Assembly: GCF_949987535.1 (NCBI RefSeq)
Contig: NC_080064.1
Span: forward strand, 45,527,937 to 45,591,936
Direction of reading: 5' to 3'
Source: Balaenoptera acutorostrata
Lineage: Eukaryota; Chordata; Mammalia; Artiodactyla; Balaenopteridae
DNA: 64,000 bases
The position numbers were made by a program, and so were the translations under genes. Of this stretch, positions 34,535 through 46,303 are shown piece by piece; the stretch's first letter is position 1, and every line of letters begins with the position of its first letter. Under the pieces are notes generated by a model. The model was not told the origin of the DNA. It did not search any database and was given only the letters and a program-made list of their open reading frames with translations.

Positions 34535-34690
34535 TCAGACCACTGCTTGGAATTGGTTACAAACTACATCTCTTGGGAACCAGTCCAGACCTCCTGAAGC
34601 AGAATCTGTACTGAAGTGGAGCCCAGACTCTGCACCTTAATAAGCACTCCCTGTGAGTCTGATGCTTCTGATTCCAAGTTTCAAATGCCA
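34535..34690. repeat. hAT-Charlie MITE fragment (MER5/MER20-like)
   Basis: A second, more degraded relative directly downstream: cctcctgaagcagaatctgt, then tctgcaccttaataagcact, then gtgagtctgatgcttctgat. Confidence 0.5.
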
Positions 34691-35509
34691 CTGCATCAGA
34701 TTATACACTCCTGGAGGACAAGGACTCTCTTGTTCACAGGTCAATTTGTTTCTAATAGCTGGGCCATAATAGACATTCAGTGAGTATTTTTGGATGATTA
34801 GCTAGCTCCACATCAACGTGCCTATCACTACAGCAACTGCCACGGCTGCTTAGGACCATGACTGGGAACTCTAAGGGGGTGTGTGCTGTCTATCACCCCT
34901 TCTTACCCCTCAAAACGATAACGATTTTGCTTATTTTAAAATGGTGGTCAGCAGCTTGTTAAGAGTAGCTGGATTATTAACTGATGAATTAAATTCATCT
35001 TTGTTTTAAGCTGTTTGGTTCTAAGGAAACATAACTATGGATTGGGATAGCAAACAAGAAAGTTGAGGGCCTTAATATATAGTACCTCAACTACCTTGAG
35101 GTGAAGTTCAGACTAATTTAAGTAAAGCTGACAGACAAAACTTTTAGTCTGGTGGAATATGATCCGTTTAGAAACATTATTCTGGCAAGAAAAGAAACCT
35201 CTATTAAGAAATGGCTTTCAGCACCTGCATCCTTTGTTTAGTTTCGGAAAAAAAGGCAGCCAAGACAACGAAGAAAGAGGCTTTTAGAATTCAGGCTCCT
35301 TAGAGTTACCATGAAACACAGATCACCTACCAGATTAGTCCAACCAGGGGCAAAAGCTCATTTCTCAAGAAGTGTTTCAGGTTTTATAAGCAACAACTCT
35401 GAGACTGAATTAAAATGGCTAAGGAAACACACATACACACACAACACCCCCCCCCCAGAAATTAAATAATTGACCTCACAGATATACATATTTCAATTAA
35501 TAGTCCCAT
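34691..35509. other. Intergenic between NDC1 3' end and hAT fossils
   Basis: No repeat or exon was recognised, apart from a short impure (CA)n and C run at 35427-35457 (acacacacaacacccccccc). It lies immediately downstream of the proposed distal NDC1 poly(A) site. Confidence 0.4.
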
Positions 35510-35525
35510 TTTTTAAAACTGTTAA

Positions 35526-35531
35526 TTTATT
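35526..35531 (-). terminator. NDC1: Candidate distal NDC1 poly(A) signal
   Basis: AATAAA on the minus strand (tttatt on plus). It is the last canonical signal before the repeats resume. Confidence 0.45.
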
Positions 35532-37709
35532 TTTCTACCCAGTTCAGTATCAGTGATATACAAAACGATATAAACAGATTACCATATTTATAGGAAGACA
35601 CACAGAACAATTACCAAGGAATAAACTCAGCAAAGTAACAAATTGTTGCTTATCCACGTCCACTCAACTATACAAGTTTTTAAAAATTCTAGCACAGTGT
35701 TCCAGTTCTCTAGGAAAGAAGTTACGTGGATTTATACCTTCCATAAGGGTCAAGAAAACATTACAAGAGCTGATACAATCACGTTTTGTACTGACAGTCA
35801 GAGAAAGGCTTTTAAAGAACACCCTCTAATTTTCAGGCCAATGTGTAGTATCAGTGGGTTCATAGGCAGGATGTGACTTCATCAAAGGAAATGGTTCTCT
35901 CCTCTTGCTGGCCTCCTAAGATCCTCCTCCCTGTACACAGGCGAAGGAGCTCTCTTTCATAACAGGTGATTGAGCCATACCCTACTCCAACAGATGGTGT
36001 GTAGATTAACAACACAATGAGGAAAAGGAACTGACTTCCTTATCTACTAAATACAATCCAGATTTGGGGAAGCAGTTTCCAAATTTCCACCAGCCAGACA
36101 TAAAGTGAACTATACTGTGTACACAGCACGTCCTCTTGAGAAAAAATAGGGATGAACACATCAGAAATTTTCACATTGCTCATCAAATATACATTTTCCC
36201 AAAGTATATGGGAAATGACAAAAACCTAAACAAAGCCAGACATTTTATCTAAGTAAGTCAGAGTTTAAATTCTTCTTTATGGAAGCATAAGGTTAAGAGT
36301 TCTTTTCTCCCAAAATGCCTCAGCCAGGGAAAGCACAGAGAATGGAATATAAAAAGTTCAATGGCTTTAAAACATGGAACTCAACAGTTCTCAGTCAACC
36401 TAGTCACAATTTCCTGGTCATCTGTAAGTAACTTCCACATTCGAAATTCAACTTTTACATTCAAAAAAGAGATCAACTCCACTTCAGATGCCAAAAAAAA
36501 AAAAAAAGGCAACAGCCTAGATACTCCAAACACTTGACAACTGGGAAACTGTCTCATAAAGATACTTTAAAGGCCAGCAGGATTCATTTATAATTTGGCA
36601 TGTGCTGGTTGAAGGGGCAACAAATAAATCAAGATATAATACATCAAGTAATCAGACAAATGGTAGACATATATACCACATTAAAGATTCATATACAATT
36701 CTGTGCTGGCTTTAAAGAAAAAAACCGGGGACACTAGAGGGAAAAAATGGGAAAAGAATTACAAGGGAGCATTTCAGTCCAAAGCTAGTCCAGTGAATAT
36801 CTACCAGTAGGATTTCCAATCTTTCACCTCCAAAGTTGATCTAATAAATTATAAAATTACCTACTCACTTTTGGGACATACAACATACTCCTAAGTACAG
36901 TAATCCTCTGACATTTTGGTTTCACTTGCTGATTGATGACTAAGTTGTTTCTGGCTGTAAAGATTTTCCTAATATATTTTAATTAGCCAGTTAACAAAGC
37001 AAAGGTTGCTCCCTCTGTGAGGCCAATTAAGCTTTACAAAATAATTTGATCTAATGAAGATGAGGGAAGGAAAAAAAAGGGAAAGTTTCCTGGGTTTTCG
37101 TGCAAAACTTTTTCTCTCACTTGAAAAACTCGGCAATCACTTAATGTTTTGTTCCAGAAAAAGAAAGCAAAACTAGTTGAGAAAATACCCATATGCTTAT
37201 TGTTTACTAGCATGATACAAAATAAATTCATAGATGTTGGTCAATTGTCTTTCGAAAACCAAATGTGAATGTTTAATCTTGTAACTTAAGAACTGAATTT
37301 TTCCACATTCCTTTATATAGAGTTAGCATCTGTAAATTGAGACTTTTTTTGGACAATCATGCAAATTTAATTTGTCTCTGAAAACAAAAACACAACCTAA
37401 CAGATTAACAAAATATGTCCTTCAGACAATATTTTCTGTGAATTTTTCTCCACTGTTACCCTTTTTATCCTTTAGTAAACAGAAACTACTCCAAAAAAGT
37501 TTATGTATTTTGAATTTACAGAGAGCTAAACTCTCAGGACGATTAGGAAGGAAGACTAGACCAAGTCAACCTATTTTATCAGTACCTTCTGAGCTGACTC
37601 TACTCCTCTCAAAAGTAAACACTAAAAATTTTCTAGTTATTATTATTAAGCTATATAAGCTACAAACATTTCTACTGCCATAGATGCTTCTGTAAAATTG
37701 AATAAAGAT

Positions 37710-37715
37710 TTTATT
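37710..37715 (-). terminator. NDC1: Candidate proximal NDC1 poly(A) signal
   Basis: AATAAA on the minus strand, about 230 bases past the stop codon. If used, it would give a short 3' UTR isoform. Confidence 0.4.
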
Positions 37716-37942
37716 ATACCACACACACAAAAAGTAATCGTTACAGAAAAGGCAGTTTTCGGTTATTCTGTTGAGAATTTCTTTCCATGATTTCTCCCAT
37801 TAAAGTATAGTTTTCAAAGCAACCACCACGACAAAGGAAGCATCTAATTAGTCCATTTTCTTCTGATCCAAGAATGCTGAACATTTACTGTCCCATCTGT
37901 AGTTGTATCAGCAGTGTAATGAACACAGTTTATATTACTTAA

Positions 37943-38006
37943 CTATTCTTTGAACTCCAAGAACTGTTGAAGTCTTTTCTGATGTTCTGCAGATGCTTGC
38001 ACAGCA
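37943..38006 (-). CDS. NDC1: NDC1 last coding exon
   Basis: NDC1 (TMEM48) is a transmembrane nucleoporin that anchors the nuclear pore complex in the pore membrane. This exon encodes the extreme C-terminus (AVQASAEHQKRLQQFLEFKE, then TAG at 37945-37943). The acceptor is ttttcatttag-like, directly before 38006. It starts with one base completing the Asn codon begun in the previous exon (41487-41647), so the phases agree. The end matches the NDC1 C-terminus as I know it. Confidence 0.95.
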
Positions 38007-39349
38007 CTAAATGAAACATAAATTCAAAGCATAAGCTTTATTTTACATTAAGCATATTAAGTGAACCACAGAGCACAGAGTCAATATTTTTCAAAACAAT
38101 TAAAAACGAATAGAAATCTTCACATATTTAGTACTTCTGAAAAAGCTGGATGAAAACCCTCCTTAATCTAATGAGGAGGAGGGCTTGCATTCAGTAACAG
38201 CATGCTTCTACCTTCTAAAAGACCAAAGCAAATTAAGACTGACAAGTGAAGGCATCAATTTTAACCTGCTCTGCTGTGGAACCTGCTGTGCAGTTCCAGG
38301 CCTTGCAGTAGATTTTCTGGATTTTATTATTTTATTTAAACCAGATTCCAACATTATCTTTGAGTTGTGGAGTATTTGAATTGCCTTTAATATAAAATCC
38401 TTTAAACTAAAATGTTTGGTTAAAACACAATAGACTCCACTAATCGTTTTCAAAGGTAACAGCTTGGTGGTTTAGATTTACTTTTCCCTTTGAACTTAAG
38501 TTATGTCTTGGAGGGGAAAACTGAGTTCTCTCCCCACCCTTGCTGCCACAAAAATACATTACCTGGACAAAAGCGGGGCAAATATATATATTGAAACTAG
38601 TATAAAACTTCCTTTTAAACTTTTGGGCACAAACTGAATATACTGAAAGGTTCTGGTTTTCTAGTTGTTGATAGTAATATACCATTACTGAATGATAAAA
38701 TTCCAGGTAACTGAAGGTCGCCACTTTTAAAAGTGTCAAGTCTTATTATAATAATTTGACTACAAATCATGCTAAAGCACCTTATACATTTACATCTCTC
38801 CGACTAACTGCACCATCTCAAGTGTATTTTACTGTTCGAACTCTCTCTAGGTGCCAGCGAGGCTGTCATCTCTCACTAAATGGCTCTGAACTTTTTCAAA
38901 CACCAAGTCTACAGCTTTTCTCATGACTCCCCTCTGCTAGCAGGCACTGTACTATCTCTTGCTATTGTTAGTATTCTTGACTCTAATAGCAGTCTTCCTC
39001 TCATATTTTAATATGTTATAGGCTGGAAAACTAGCAAATCGAATTTGCCTAAATTAAGAGTAAATAGGTATTAAATGAATTTCTCCAATGCGTAACTGAT
39101 CTGCGTTAATTTTCACGCCTCAAGTGTTAGCTTCATTTATACCTGGTTCTCAGAGGTGAAGTTTTGGGGTTGAATAAACCAGGTATTATACAGTAATAAT
39201 AGTTATTGTCACAACAATATATAATGTAGTGTGGGCTTTACATATGTAGGATCCCATTTTATCTCTCTTAAGAGCAAATGAAACAAACTGAAATGGATAA
39301 CATACCCTTTTCATGGGAAGGTAAACAGTATCAGAATGGTTTCCAGAGG

Positions 39350-39445
39350 TTTGTAGATAGAATTCTAGGGTCAGAAAGATTTGAGTCTAAATGCTGGTTC
39401 TGCAACTTACTACCTGCATAATCTCAGGCAAGTCACTTAAATCAA
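39350..39445 (+). repeat. MIR fragment
   Basis: MIR: gatttgagtctaaatgctgg, then ttctgcaacttactacctgc, then caggcaagtcacttaa. Confidence 0.65.
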
Positions 39446-39610
39446 TAGGTAACCTGTCCACAACTACAGATAGTCAATAATGTAACCAGACATATATCCA
39501 AATGTTTTAATTCCAAATCTAACTTCTACTATACCATTCTGTCCTATATTTGTACAAAATAGTCTCTACTGACCTCATCAATTTTGGTACATGTATAAAA
39601 TATGGCTCTT

Positions 39611-39937
39611 CCACAGACCTACTAGAGAATGGACTTGAGGATATGGGGAGGGGGAGGGGTGAGATGTGACAGGGTGAGAGTGTGTCATGGGCATATATAC
39701 ACTACCAAATGTAAAATAGATAGCTAGTGGGAAGCAGCCGCATAGCACAGGGAGATCAGCTCGGTGCTTTGTGACCACCTAGAGGGGTGAGATGGGGAGG
39801 GTGGGAGGGAGGGAGATGCAAGAGGGAAGAGATATGGGAACATATGTATATGTATAACTGATTCACTTTGTTATAAAGCAGAAACTAACACACCATTGTA
39901 AAGCAATTATACTTCAATAAAGATGTTTAAAAAAAAA
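39611..39937 (+). mobile_element. Young L1, 5'-truncated 3' end
   Basis: Begins at about cacagacctactagagaatg and ends ttcaataaagatgtttaaaa. TSD is aaaatatggctcttc on the left (39596-39610) and the same sequence on the right (about 39936-39950). It is nearly identical to the copy at 45753-46289. Confidence 0.9.
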
Positions 39938-40164
39938 TATGGCTCTTCTCAGAGGAAAGAAACTAAGGCAGAGTTTCATTCTCATAATTTTTTTAACAGT
40001 CATCTATCTCCCTTTCTTATCTAAGAAATTTATTTTCCCCTTTTCGTCCTGTTTTGCTGTATCATCAATATACATCATATCTATTTCATTACCTAAATTC
40101 ATTGAACGTTTTCTGAGAGTACCCTACGTGGCAGTTTACATCTTAAAGGGAGTCCAGTGTTGTA

Positions 40165-40360
40165 TAGGGTGAGAAGGTGGAATTTTAAGAGCAAGAAAGA
40201 CCTGATTTCAGGTTCACGTTCTAACACTGACTAGACTATGCTATTAGGCAAGGTCTTAATCCCTCCAAGTCTCAGTTTCCGTATCTATACAATTACGATA
40301 ATCTCTACACCTCAAAGGCTCTTTGAGAAGAGTAAATGAAAGTGCGAAGTGTACTGTCTA
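40165..40360 (+). repeat. MIR fragment
   Basis: MIR: taggcaaggtcttaatccct, then ccaagtctcagtttccgtat, then gagaagagtaaatgaaagtg. Confidence 0.6.
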
Positions 40361-40560
40361 GAACAGCACTGTGCAACAGAACTTTCTGCAATGATGGAAA
40401 TGTTTTATACCTAAGCTGTCCAATACGGTAGCCACTAGCTATGTGCAGTTATTGAGGACTTGAAATGTGGCCAATGTAAGTGACAAACTGGATTTTCAAT
40501 TTTATTTAACTTTAATTAATTTAAATTTAAATAGCAATACGTGGCATCATATTGGAGAGT
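40361..40560. repeat. hAT-Charlie MITE (MER3-like)
   Basis: Pattern: cagaactttctgcaatgatg, then gctgtccaatacggtagcca, then gacttgaaatgtggccaatg, then ttaatttaaatttaaatagc. Name assigned by recognition. Confidence 0.6.
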
Positions 40561-41486
40561 GCAGATCTAGAAGCACTCAATAAACAGATTTATTTTTGGT
40601 TTGTTTTTAAACAAATGAATAAACCTCTTAAGGAGAGCGGATTATCTACAGCTCTTCTGTATTCCCACACAGAACCCAAGTGTTCCATAAAAACTTGCTG
40701 CTGCTGCTACCTTATATATGTGTTGACATGTATGTCATATGCTTTATGTATGTGCCTCATGGAAGTAAAAGGAAATACACTAATGCTTCTAAAAGCAAGT
40801 GGTTTGAGGAAGTTCTAAACTACTTATTGATTGCATACAGAAAAAACAGAGCAATCTCTTATATCTTTTAAAGTTTATTTATAATTATGACAGACATAAT
40901 TTAGTTAATAAACTAGTATCCCTTACACTGACTAGGTAGATTATTTCATGAAAAGAAAGCAGTAAACATCAATGAAACTAAATATACACCGGTTTGGCAT
41001 CTGTGGTTTTCTTTCCGGTTCCGTTTCTGAAGGTGGTATGATCTTCATTGCTTTTCCAGCACGATTCACAAAGCACCAAGGACTCATTTATGGAATACTC
41101 TGCTCACCCCAAGTCTTAGTTTGCTGACCAAGACGTAATAACAGAATTATTTTTAATACGCTTTTCTGGAGAAGTATTCATTTTGCCTTTTTTCTCCCTT
41201 AAGGATATTTTAGTAATTTAAAAAATATATATATAATTACATTTGCTGCTTTTACAACTTTCTATCCTCTTTTTTACCCATTTGAAAGAAGGCCCCAAAA
41301 CTTATATGATAGGCCAAATTTTAAAATGTAAATATTAAATCTAAATCCAAGCTGTTAGTTCCCAGTAGGAATCATGAAGGTCCCAAAAGAATACTTTCAA
41401 CTTATGAGCCTTTATAATTCTCATACCTGTTTCTCAGGTGAACTCCTGAAAGTGAATTATCGTGGAACAAAAACAGGTAAACTTAC

Positions 41487-41647
41487 TTCAGATGTTCACC
41501 AAATGTAGTAGTTATTCTATAGATGGCAGTTTTTAGTGATGCTCTGAAGGCAAATCTTAATGTTTTATAAGAAGTGTCCACTAGGCTTCCTGAAATCCGA
41601 GGTGGTTTACTGGAAGCATGAGGAAGCTTGAAGTACTTGTCAACTGC
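41487..41647 (-). CDS. NDC1: NDC1 penultimate coding exon
   Basis: Encodes [20 protein letters not shown] and continues to TTTFGEH followed by Leu and two bases of an Asn codon. It belongs to the cytosolic/nucleoplasmic C-terminal domain of NDC1, the part known to bind soluble nucleoporins. Acceptor ag at 41649-41648; donor gtaagt at 41486-41481. Length is 161 bases, phase 0 in and phase 2 out, matching its neighbours. No disruption was seen. Confidence 0.95.
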
Positions 41648-42420
41648 CTACATCAAGAAAGAAAGAAAACACGTTAGTTCAGACTATCAAGAAAGCCAAT
41701 TTAGTCCAAAGGATTAAAGAGATTTCATTTCAGATAGATAGGTACAGAGATACACACACACACACACACACACACAGACATATAATAAATATTTATTTTG
41801 GATCACAGTCAAAACAGTTTGAAAAACAGGGAGTAGAGGTTCAGCCACTTCAGCAGTTACCAGGGAAAAGTCCACATCTGTCCTTTAAAAAGCAGTTATA
41901 CTTCAACAGCCTTGAAAATGCAAAGCCGGGAAATGAAACACAGATATCCTACTCTGCTTATGATGCATGACAGACGGGTAAGAGTACCTTTATTATAAAT
42001 CTCAGCCCAAAAAAAGACCAAACTTTATACTTTACAAGGGTAAGGTTATTTACTATACTAGTTTATCTTCCTTTTCAATTCTAGCTGATAAAGTACCTAT
42101 GAGCAAGAATAGGTGGGAAGAGAACTCACAAGTGAAACTGATTTTATTTATACTTGATAGTATAAGAAAGAGATTTAAGTATAACTTTTAAAAGCCAAAG
42201 GTAAATATAATTTTTAAATGCTATAAACTATATTAAGAGAAGGGAGAAGACAGAGAAGTATAAGCATGTCAATCTACTACAGCAAAGATAATGTCTAAAG
42301 TGACAAGAAGTAATAGTAAAAGTCTATTATTTATAGTTACAGATGTAAGCACCAAAAAAGTACTTAAAACTATAGTTAAAAGGATTTCTGCCATGATGTT
42401 TTTAATTTCAAGAGCTCTTA

Positions 42421-42550
42421 AGAGGGGAAAGCAGGGGCGGGTGGTAGTGGGATGAACTGGGAGATTGGGACTGACATATATACACTATTATGTATTAAAT
42501 AGATAACTAATAAGAACCTGCTGTGTAAACAATAAAGAAAAATCTTAAAA
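42421..42550 (+). repeat. L1 3' end fragment
   Basis: Reads tagtgggatgaactgggaga, then aataagaacctgctgtgtaa, then aataaag and an A-rich tail. Matching aagagctctt sequences flank it (about 42411 and 42551). It is from a different L1 subfamily than the gaatggacttgagg type. Confidence 0.7.
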
Positions 42551-43375
42551 AGAGCTCTTTTATGTCATTTGAGTGATCCTTTTTATTTCAGCATCCTATT
42601 TTTGTTTCAAGGCTGCAATACCGCTTTTATTTCTGAGGATTTTGGTGATTTTTGTTATGTTTTTGGTTTTTTGTTTGTTTTATAGTTTCTTCCAAGCTAC
42701 TTTTCTTCTCTTTGCTTCTTTTGGTCTCTATCTTCTGTATTGGATACTTTCTTCAAAATCTAGTGATCCTTGGCTCATGACTGAGAGTGGGACCTCCTAA
42801 AGAGCTGACCGAAAGCTCTGAGTACACAACTGGAGATTTCTGACAGCTTCACAATAGGTGATCTGTGTGGATTTTTTGGGGGTGAGTGCTCAACTCAGTA
42901 ACTTTAGGTCTTTCTTCTTGGTCTGATCAGAGTTCCCAAAGAAAAGTCTTCCAGTACCCTGTCTGGGGGGCCTGGTCCCCAGTGCTCAGGGAAGCCAAGT
43001 GGTGAACAGAGCTATGGAGCACAGCTCTATGCTTTTAGTAGAGTACCCGCAACTGTGAACTCTCCCAGTCCAGAGACCCAGTGCTCTACTCTCTCTGAGG
43101 ATGAACCTCGACTTCTGCTGGAACGAGGGAGAAGCACCACCTAGGAAAATCTAGGGATCTAACTGGCTTTCAAACAGCTCTCACCCAAACCTCCCTGTTC
43201 TGGTGCCTGTCCCTTCACCCTTGGTTCCAGAGGGCCTTGGTGCTTGCCCTACTACCAACTTCAGACTTGCCTCTGGAATCTGCTAAGTTAGTTATCTCAA
43301 CCATCTGCTGTCCAGCTTTGAAGACTTTGTTGCTGTTGTCTCCTCTCCTATTTATGGATTTATGTTTGTTTTTTT

Positions 43376-43723
43376 TTCAAATAAATTTATTTATTTATTT
43401 TTGGCTGCATTGGGTCTTCGTTGCTGCGCGCGGGCTTTTTCTAGTTGCCGCGAGTGGGGGCTACTCATCGTTGCGGTGCGCGGGCTTCTCATTGCAGTGG
43501 CTTCTCTTGTTGCGGACCACGGGCTCTAGGCACGTGGGCTCCAGTAGTTGTGGCGAGTGGGCTCAGTAGTTGTGGCTCACGGGCTCTAGGGCACAGGCTC
43601 AGTAGTTGTAGCGCATGGGCGTAGTTGCTCCGCGGCATGTGGGATCTTCCCGGAACAGGGCTCGAACCCGTGTCCCCTGCATTGGCAGGCGGATTCTCAA
43701 CCACTGTGCCACCAGGGAAGCCC
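43376..43723 (-). mobile_element. CHR-type SINE, long form
   Basis: Reverse copy: ggctgcattgggtcttcgtt at the tail side and ctcgaacccgtgtcccctgc, ending gtgccaccagggaagccc. T-rich runs flank it, so a TSD cannot be read with confidence. Confidence 0.85.
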
Positions 43724-44236
43724 TTTTTTTTTTTTCCAGTGGACCCTTTTTATAGTTTAGTTTTTTACAAAAAATTTACAGAAATAAGAATGACAGGATA
43801 ATGTAAAATAACTTTACACAAGTTTAAATAAGACTATAAACGTATTTTCCAGGTTTTGAAGATATATACATCTGAAATAGGCAATGTGTTTTGAATGCAA
43901 CTAGCTGCTTATCAGCTATCATGAATAAACCTGGAACATAGCCATCTTGTAATACTGATTTCAAACTGAAGATATATCTCCAGCAGGTTCTAGCTTATCA
44001 TTACTTCTGGTTCTTTTTCTTGCATCTGCACATCAAAATACAATATTTTAAAAAACTTTTGACAGCTCATAATATTGTTGAAGAGTTCAGCCATTTTCTT
44101 TGTACCCCAATTGTGCAAAACATTTTCATTCTTAGGTTTATAAAGATGAACTGAAATGATCAATCAAATATAAAAATATTTTATTGTACATGACTCTTTT
44201 CATTTCAATATCACCTATTTCCTTCCAATCACTTTT

Positions 44237-44560
44237 TTGTTTATTAATTAATTAATTTTTGGCTGCGTTGGGTCTTCATTGCTGCCCATGAGCTTTCTTT
44301 AGTTGCTGCAAGCGGGCGCTACTCTTCGCTGCGGTGTGCAGGCTTCTCGTTGCAGTGGCTTCTCTTGCTGTGGAGCACGGGCTCTAGGCACACGGGCTTC
44401 AGCAGTTGTGGCTCGCGGGTTCTAGAGTGCAGGCTCAGTAGTTATGGCGCACGGGCTTAGTTGCTCCGTGGCATGTGGGATCTTCCCAGACCAGCGCTCG
44501 AACCCTTGTCCCCTGTATTGGCAGGTGGATTCTTAACCACTGTGCCACCAGGAAAGCCCT
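44237..44560 (-). mobile_element. CHR-type SINE, long form
   Basis: Reverse copy ending gtgccaccaggaaagccc. TSD is cttccaatcactttt on the left and cttccatcactttt on the right. Confidence 0.9.
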
Positions 44561-45415
44561 TCCATCACTTTTGAATACACCTTTGTATACCTTCAGCATG
44601 TATCCACTTAAGAACCATGTAAATTTCTAGAGTGCTGTCTCTCTACGTTCATCTTCTGATTTATCTAAATAATTATTTAACATATTGGCAATTTTCTTCC
44701 TTTTACCATCATGGGTGGTAAATTTTAAAAATCTGAACTAGCAACTGCATTCAATGAAAGCTTAAAAAAAAACTGTAAAGATGTGTGTTCAGACTATTTA
44801 TATACCTTTTCTTGAAAGATGATACAATACTATATGATTTCATCATTCTTCTGTTTTCTTATTGGTCTTCTTTACCACAACTGGAATAACGGATGAGTAA
44901 TGATGAAATAATTCCTGGGATGATCAAATAGCAAGTTGTTTCAAGATACTGGAAATGTAAAATCACTAGGATTTCATAATACATCTTGGATTTTAAAAGG
45001 GTCCAAAGGATAATTGTAAAAGAGTGAATTCTGTTTGACTGTTTTCTCTTTGTTCTTTGAAAGACCTCTAAGAAAGTATAAAAGTCACAGAATATCAATC
45101 CTTACAAATAACTGGAATAGCTCACAAATAAACGCAAAAATTAAATTGGGTCCAGCAGACTCTAGTGGTATAAAAGTTACATTGGGGAAGAAAGTCTTAG
45201 TTTGGAGGTAATGTGTCCTTAACACATCTCTAATTCTCTCTAATCTCCTTTATAACAAAGGACAAGAAGGCTTCAGGTTCAGGGATTTGAGCAAACAGTA
45301 TGTAGCCAGAGCTTAAAATTATTGTCTTTTCTCACTTTAATTGTCTTCTCCTAAATACTGAAATCCAGGAAGCCCTGGGACTTCCCTGGTGGTCCAGTGG
45401 TTAAGAATCCGCCTC

Positions 45416-45730
45416 GGGCTTCCCTGGTGGCGCAGTGGTTGAAAGTCTGCCTGCCAATGCAGGGGACACAGGTTCGAGCCCTGGTCTGGGAGGATCCCAC
45501 ATGCCACGGAGCAACTGGGCCCGTGAGCCACAATTGCTGAGCCTGTGCGTCTGGAGCCTGTGCTCCGCAACAAGAGAGGCCGCGATGGTGAGAGGCCCGT
45601 GCACCGCGATGAGGAGTGGTCCCCACTTGCCGCAACTGGAGAAAGCCCTCGCACAGAAACGAAGACTCAACACAGTCATAAATAAATAAATAAATAAATA
45701 AAAGAATGTGAATTTCTAAAAAAAAAAAAA
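45416..45730 (+). mobile_element. CHR-type SINE, compact subtype (inner)
   Basis: Begins gggcttccctggtggcgcag, with the subtype stretch gagaggccgcgatggtgaga, and ends in (taaa)n and poly-A. TSD is aagaatccgcctc on both sides (45403-45415 and about 45730-45742). It is the most recent layer of the left part of the pile. Confidence 0.9.
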
Positions 45731-45752
45731 GAATCCGCCTCCCATGTGGAAC

Positions 45753-46289
45753 ATATATACAATGGAATATTACTCAGCCATAAAAAGAAATGAAATGGAG
45801 GTATTTGTAATGAGGTGGATGGAGTTAGAGTTTGTCATACAGAGTGAAGTAAGTCAGAAAGAGAAAAACAAGTACAGTATGCTAACACATATATATGGAA
45901 TCTAAGGGAAAAAAAAAAAAAAGGCCATGAAGAACCTAGTGGCAAGACGGTAATAAAGACACAGACCTACTAGAGAATGGACTTGAGGATATGGGGACGG
46001 GGAGGGGTGAGATGTGACAGGGTGAGAGAGTGTCATGGACATATATACACTACCAAATGTAAAATAGATAGCTAGTGGGAAGCAGCCGCATAGCACAGGG
46101 AGATCAGCTCGGTGCTTTGTGACCACCTAGAGGGGTGGGATGGGGAGGGTGGGAGGGAGGGAGATGCAAGAGGGAAGAGATATGGGAACATATGTATATG
46201 TATAACTGATTCACTTTGTTATAAAGCAGAAACTAACACACCATTGTAAAGCAATTATACTTCAATAAAGATGTTAAAAAAAAAAAAAA
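45753..46289 (+). mobile_element. Young L1 end (copy A) within the pile
   Basis: Covers the end of ORF2 (gaatattactcagccataaa) and the 3' UTR (gaatggacttgaggatatgg to cttcaataaagatg) with a poly-A tail. The TSD is a 22-bp sequence beginning gaatccgcct and ending catgtggaac, at 45731-45752 and 46290-46311. It spans the junction between the outer SINE and L1 copy B. Confidence 0.85.
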
Positions 46290-46303
46290 GAATCCGCCTT
46301 CCA

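Larger units (their letters stand above)
35510..37942 (-). other. NDC1: NDC1 3' UTR (proposed extent)
   Basis: Repeat-free block directly downstream of the NDC1 stop codon on the minus strand, consistent with an untranslated tail. Two AATAAA signals are seen on the minus strand: a proximal one at 37710-37715 (about 230 bases after the stop) and a distal one at 35526-35531 (about 2.4 kb after it). An ATTAAA variant lies near 36980. The extent is inferred from poly(A) signals and lack of repeats, not from transcript data. Confidence 0.5.
38007..41486 (-). other. NDC1: NDC1 last intron
   Basis: About 3.5 kb between the last two coding exons, with GT at the 5' end (41486-41485) and AG at the 3' end (38008-38007). 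It holds two MIRs, a young L1 3' end and a MER3-like element. The remaining sequence (38007-39350 and 40560-41486) shows no repeat or exon that I recognise. Confidence 0.8.

Noticed and set aside
41754..41776. Tandem repeats as CRISPR-like arrays
   Set aside because: They are simple (CA)n, (GT)n, (TA)n and (taaa)n tracts with no spacers, in a mammalian genome.
42573..43370. Open frame MILFISASYFCF... and surrounding sequence as a membrane protein gene
   Set aside because: T-rich sequence gives hydrophobic residues by chance. There is no homology or splice context, and it may be an old LINE remnant that I cannot place.
45337..45689. Overlapping ORFs of about 85-105 aa (also at 33291, 48352, 50224 and 52942-53294)
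   Set aside because: They are translations of CHR SINE copies, which recur at each SINE with the same residues (for example [18 protein letters not shown]). They are repeat shadows, not a protein family.
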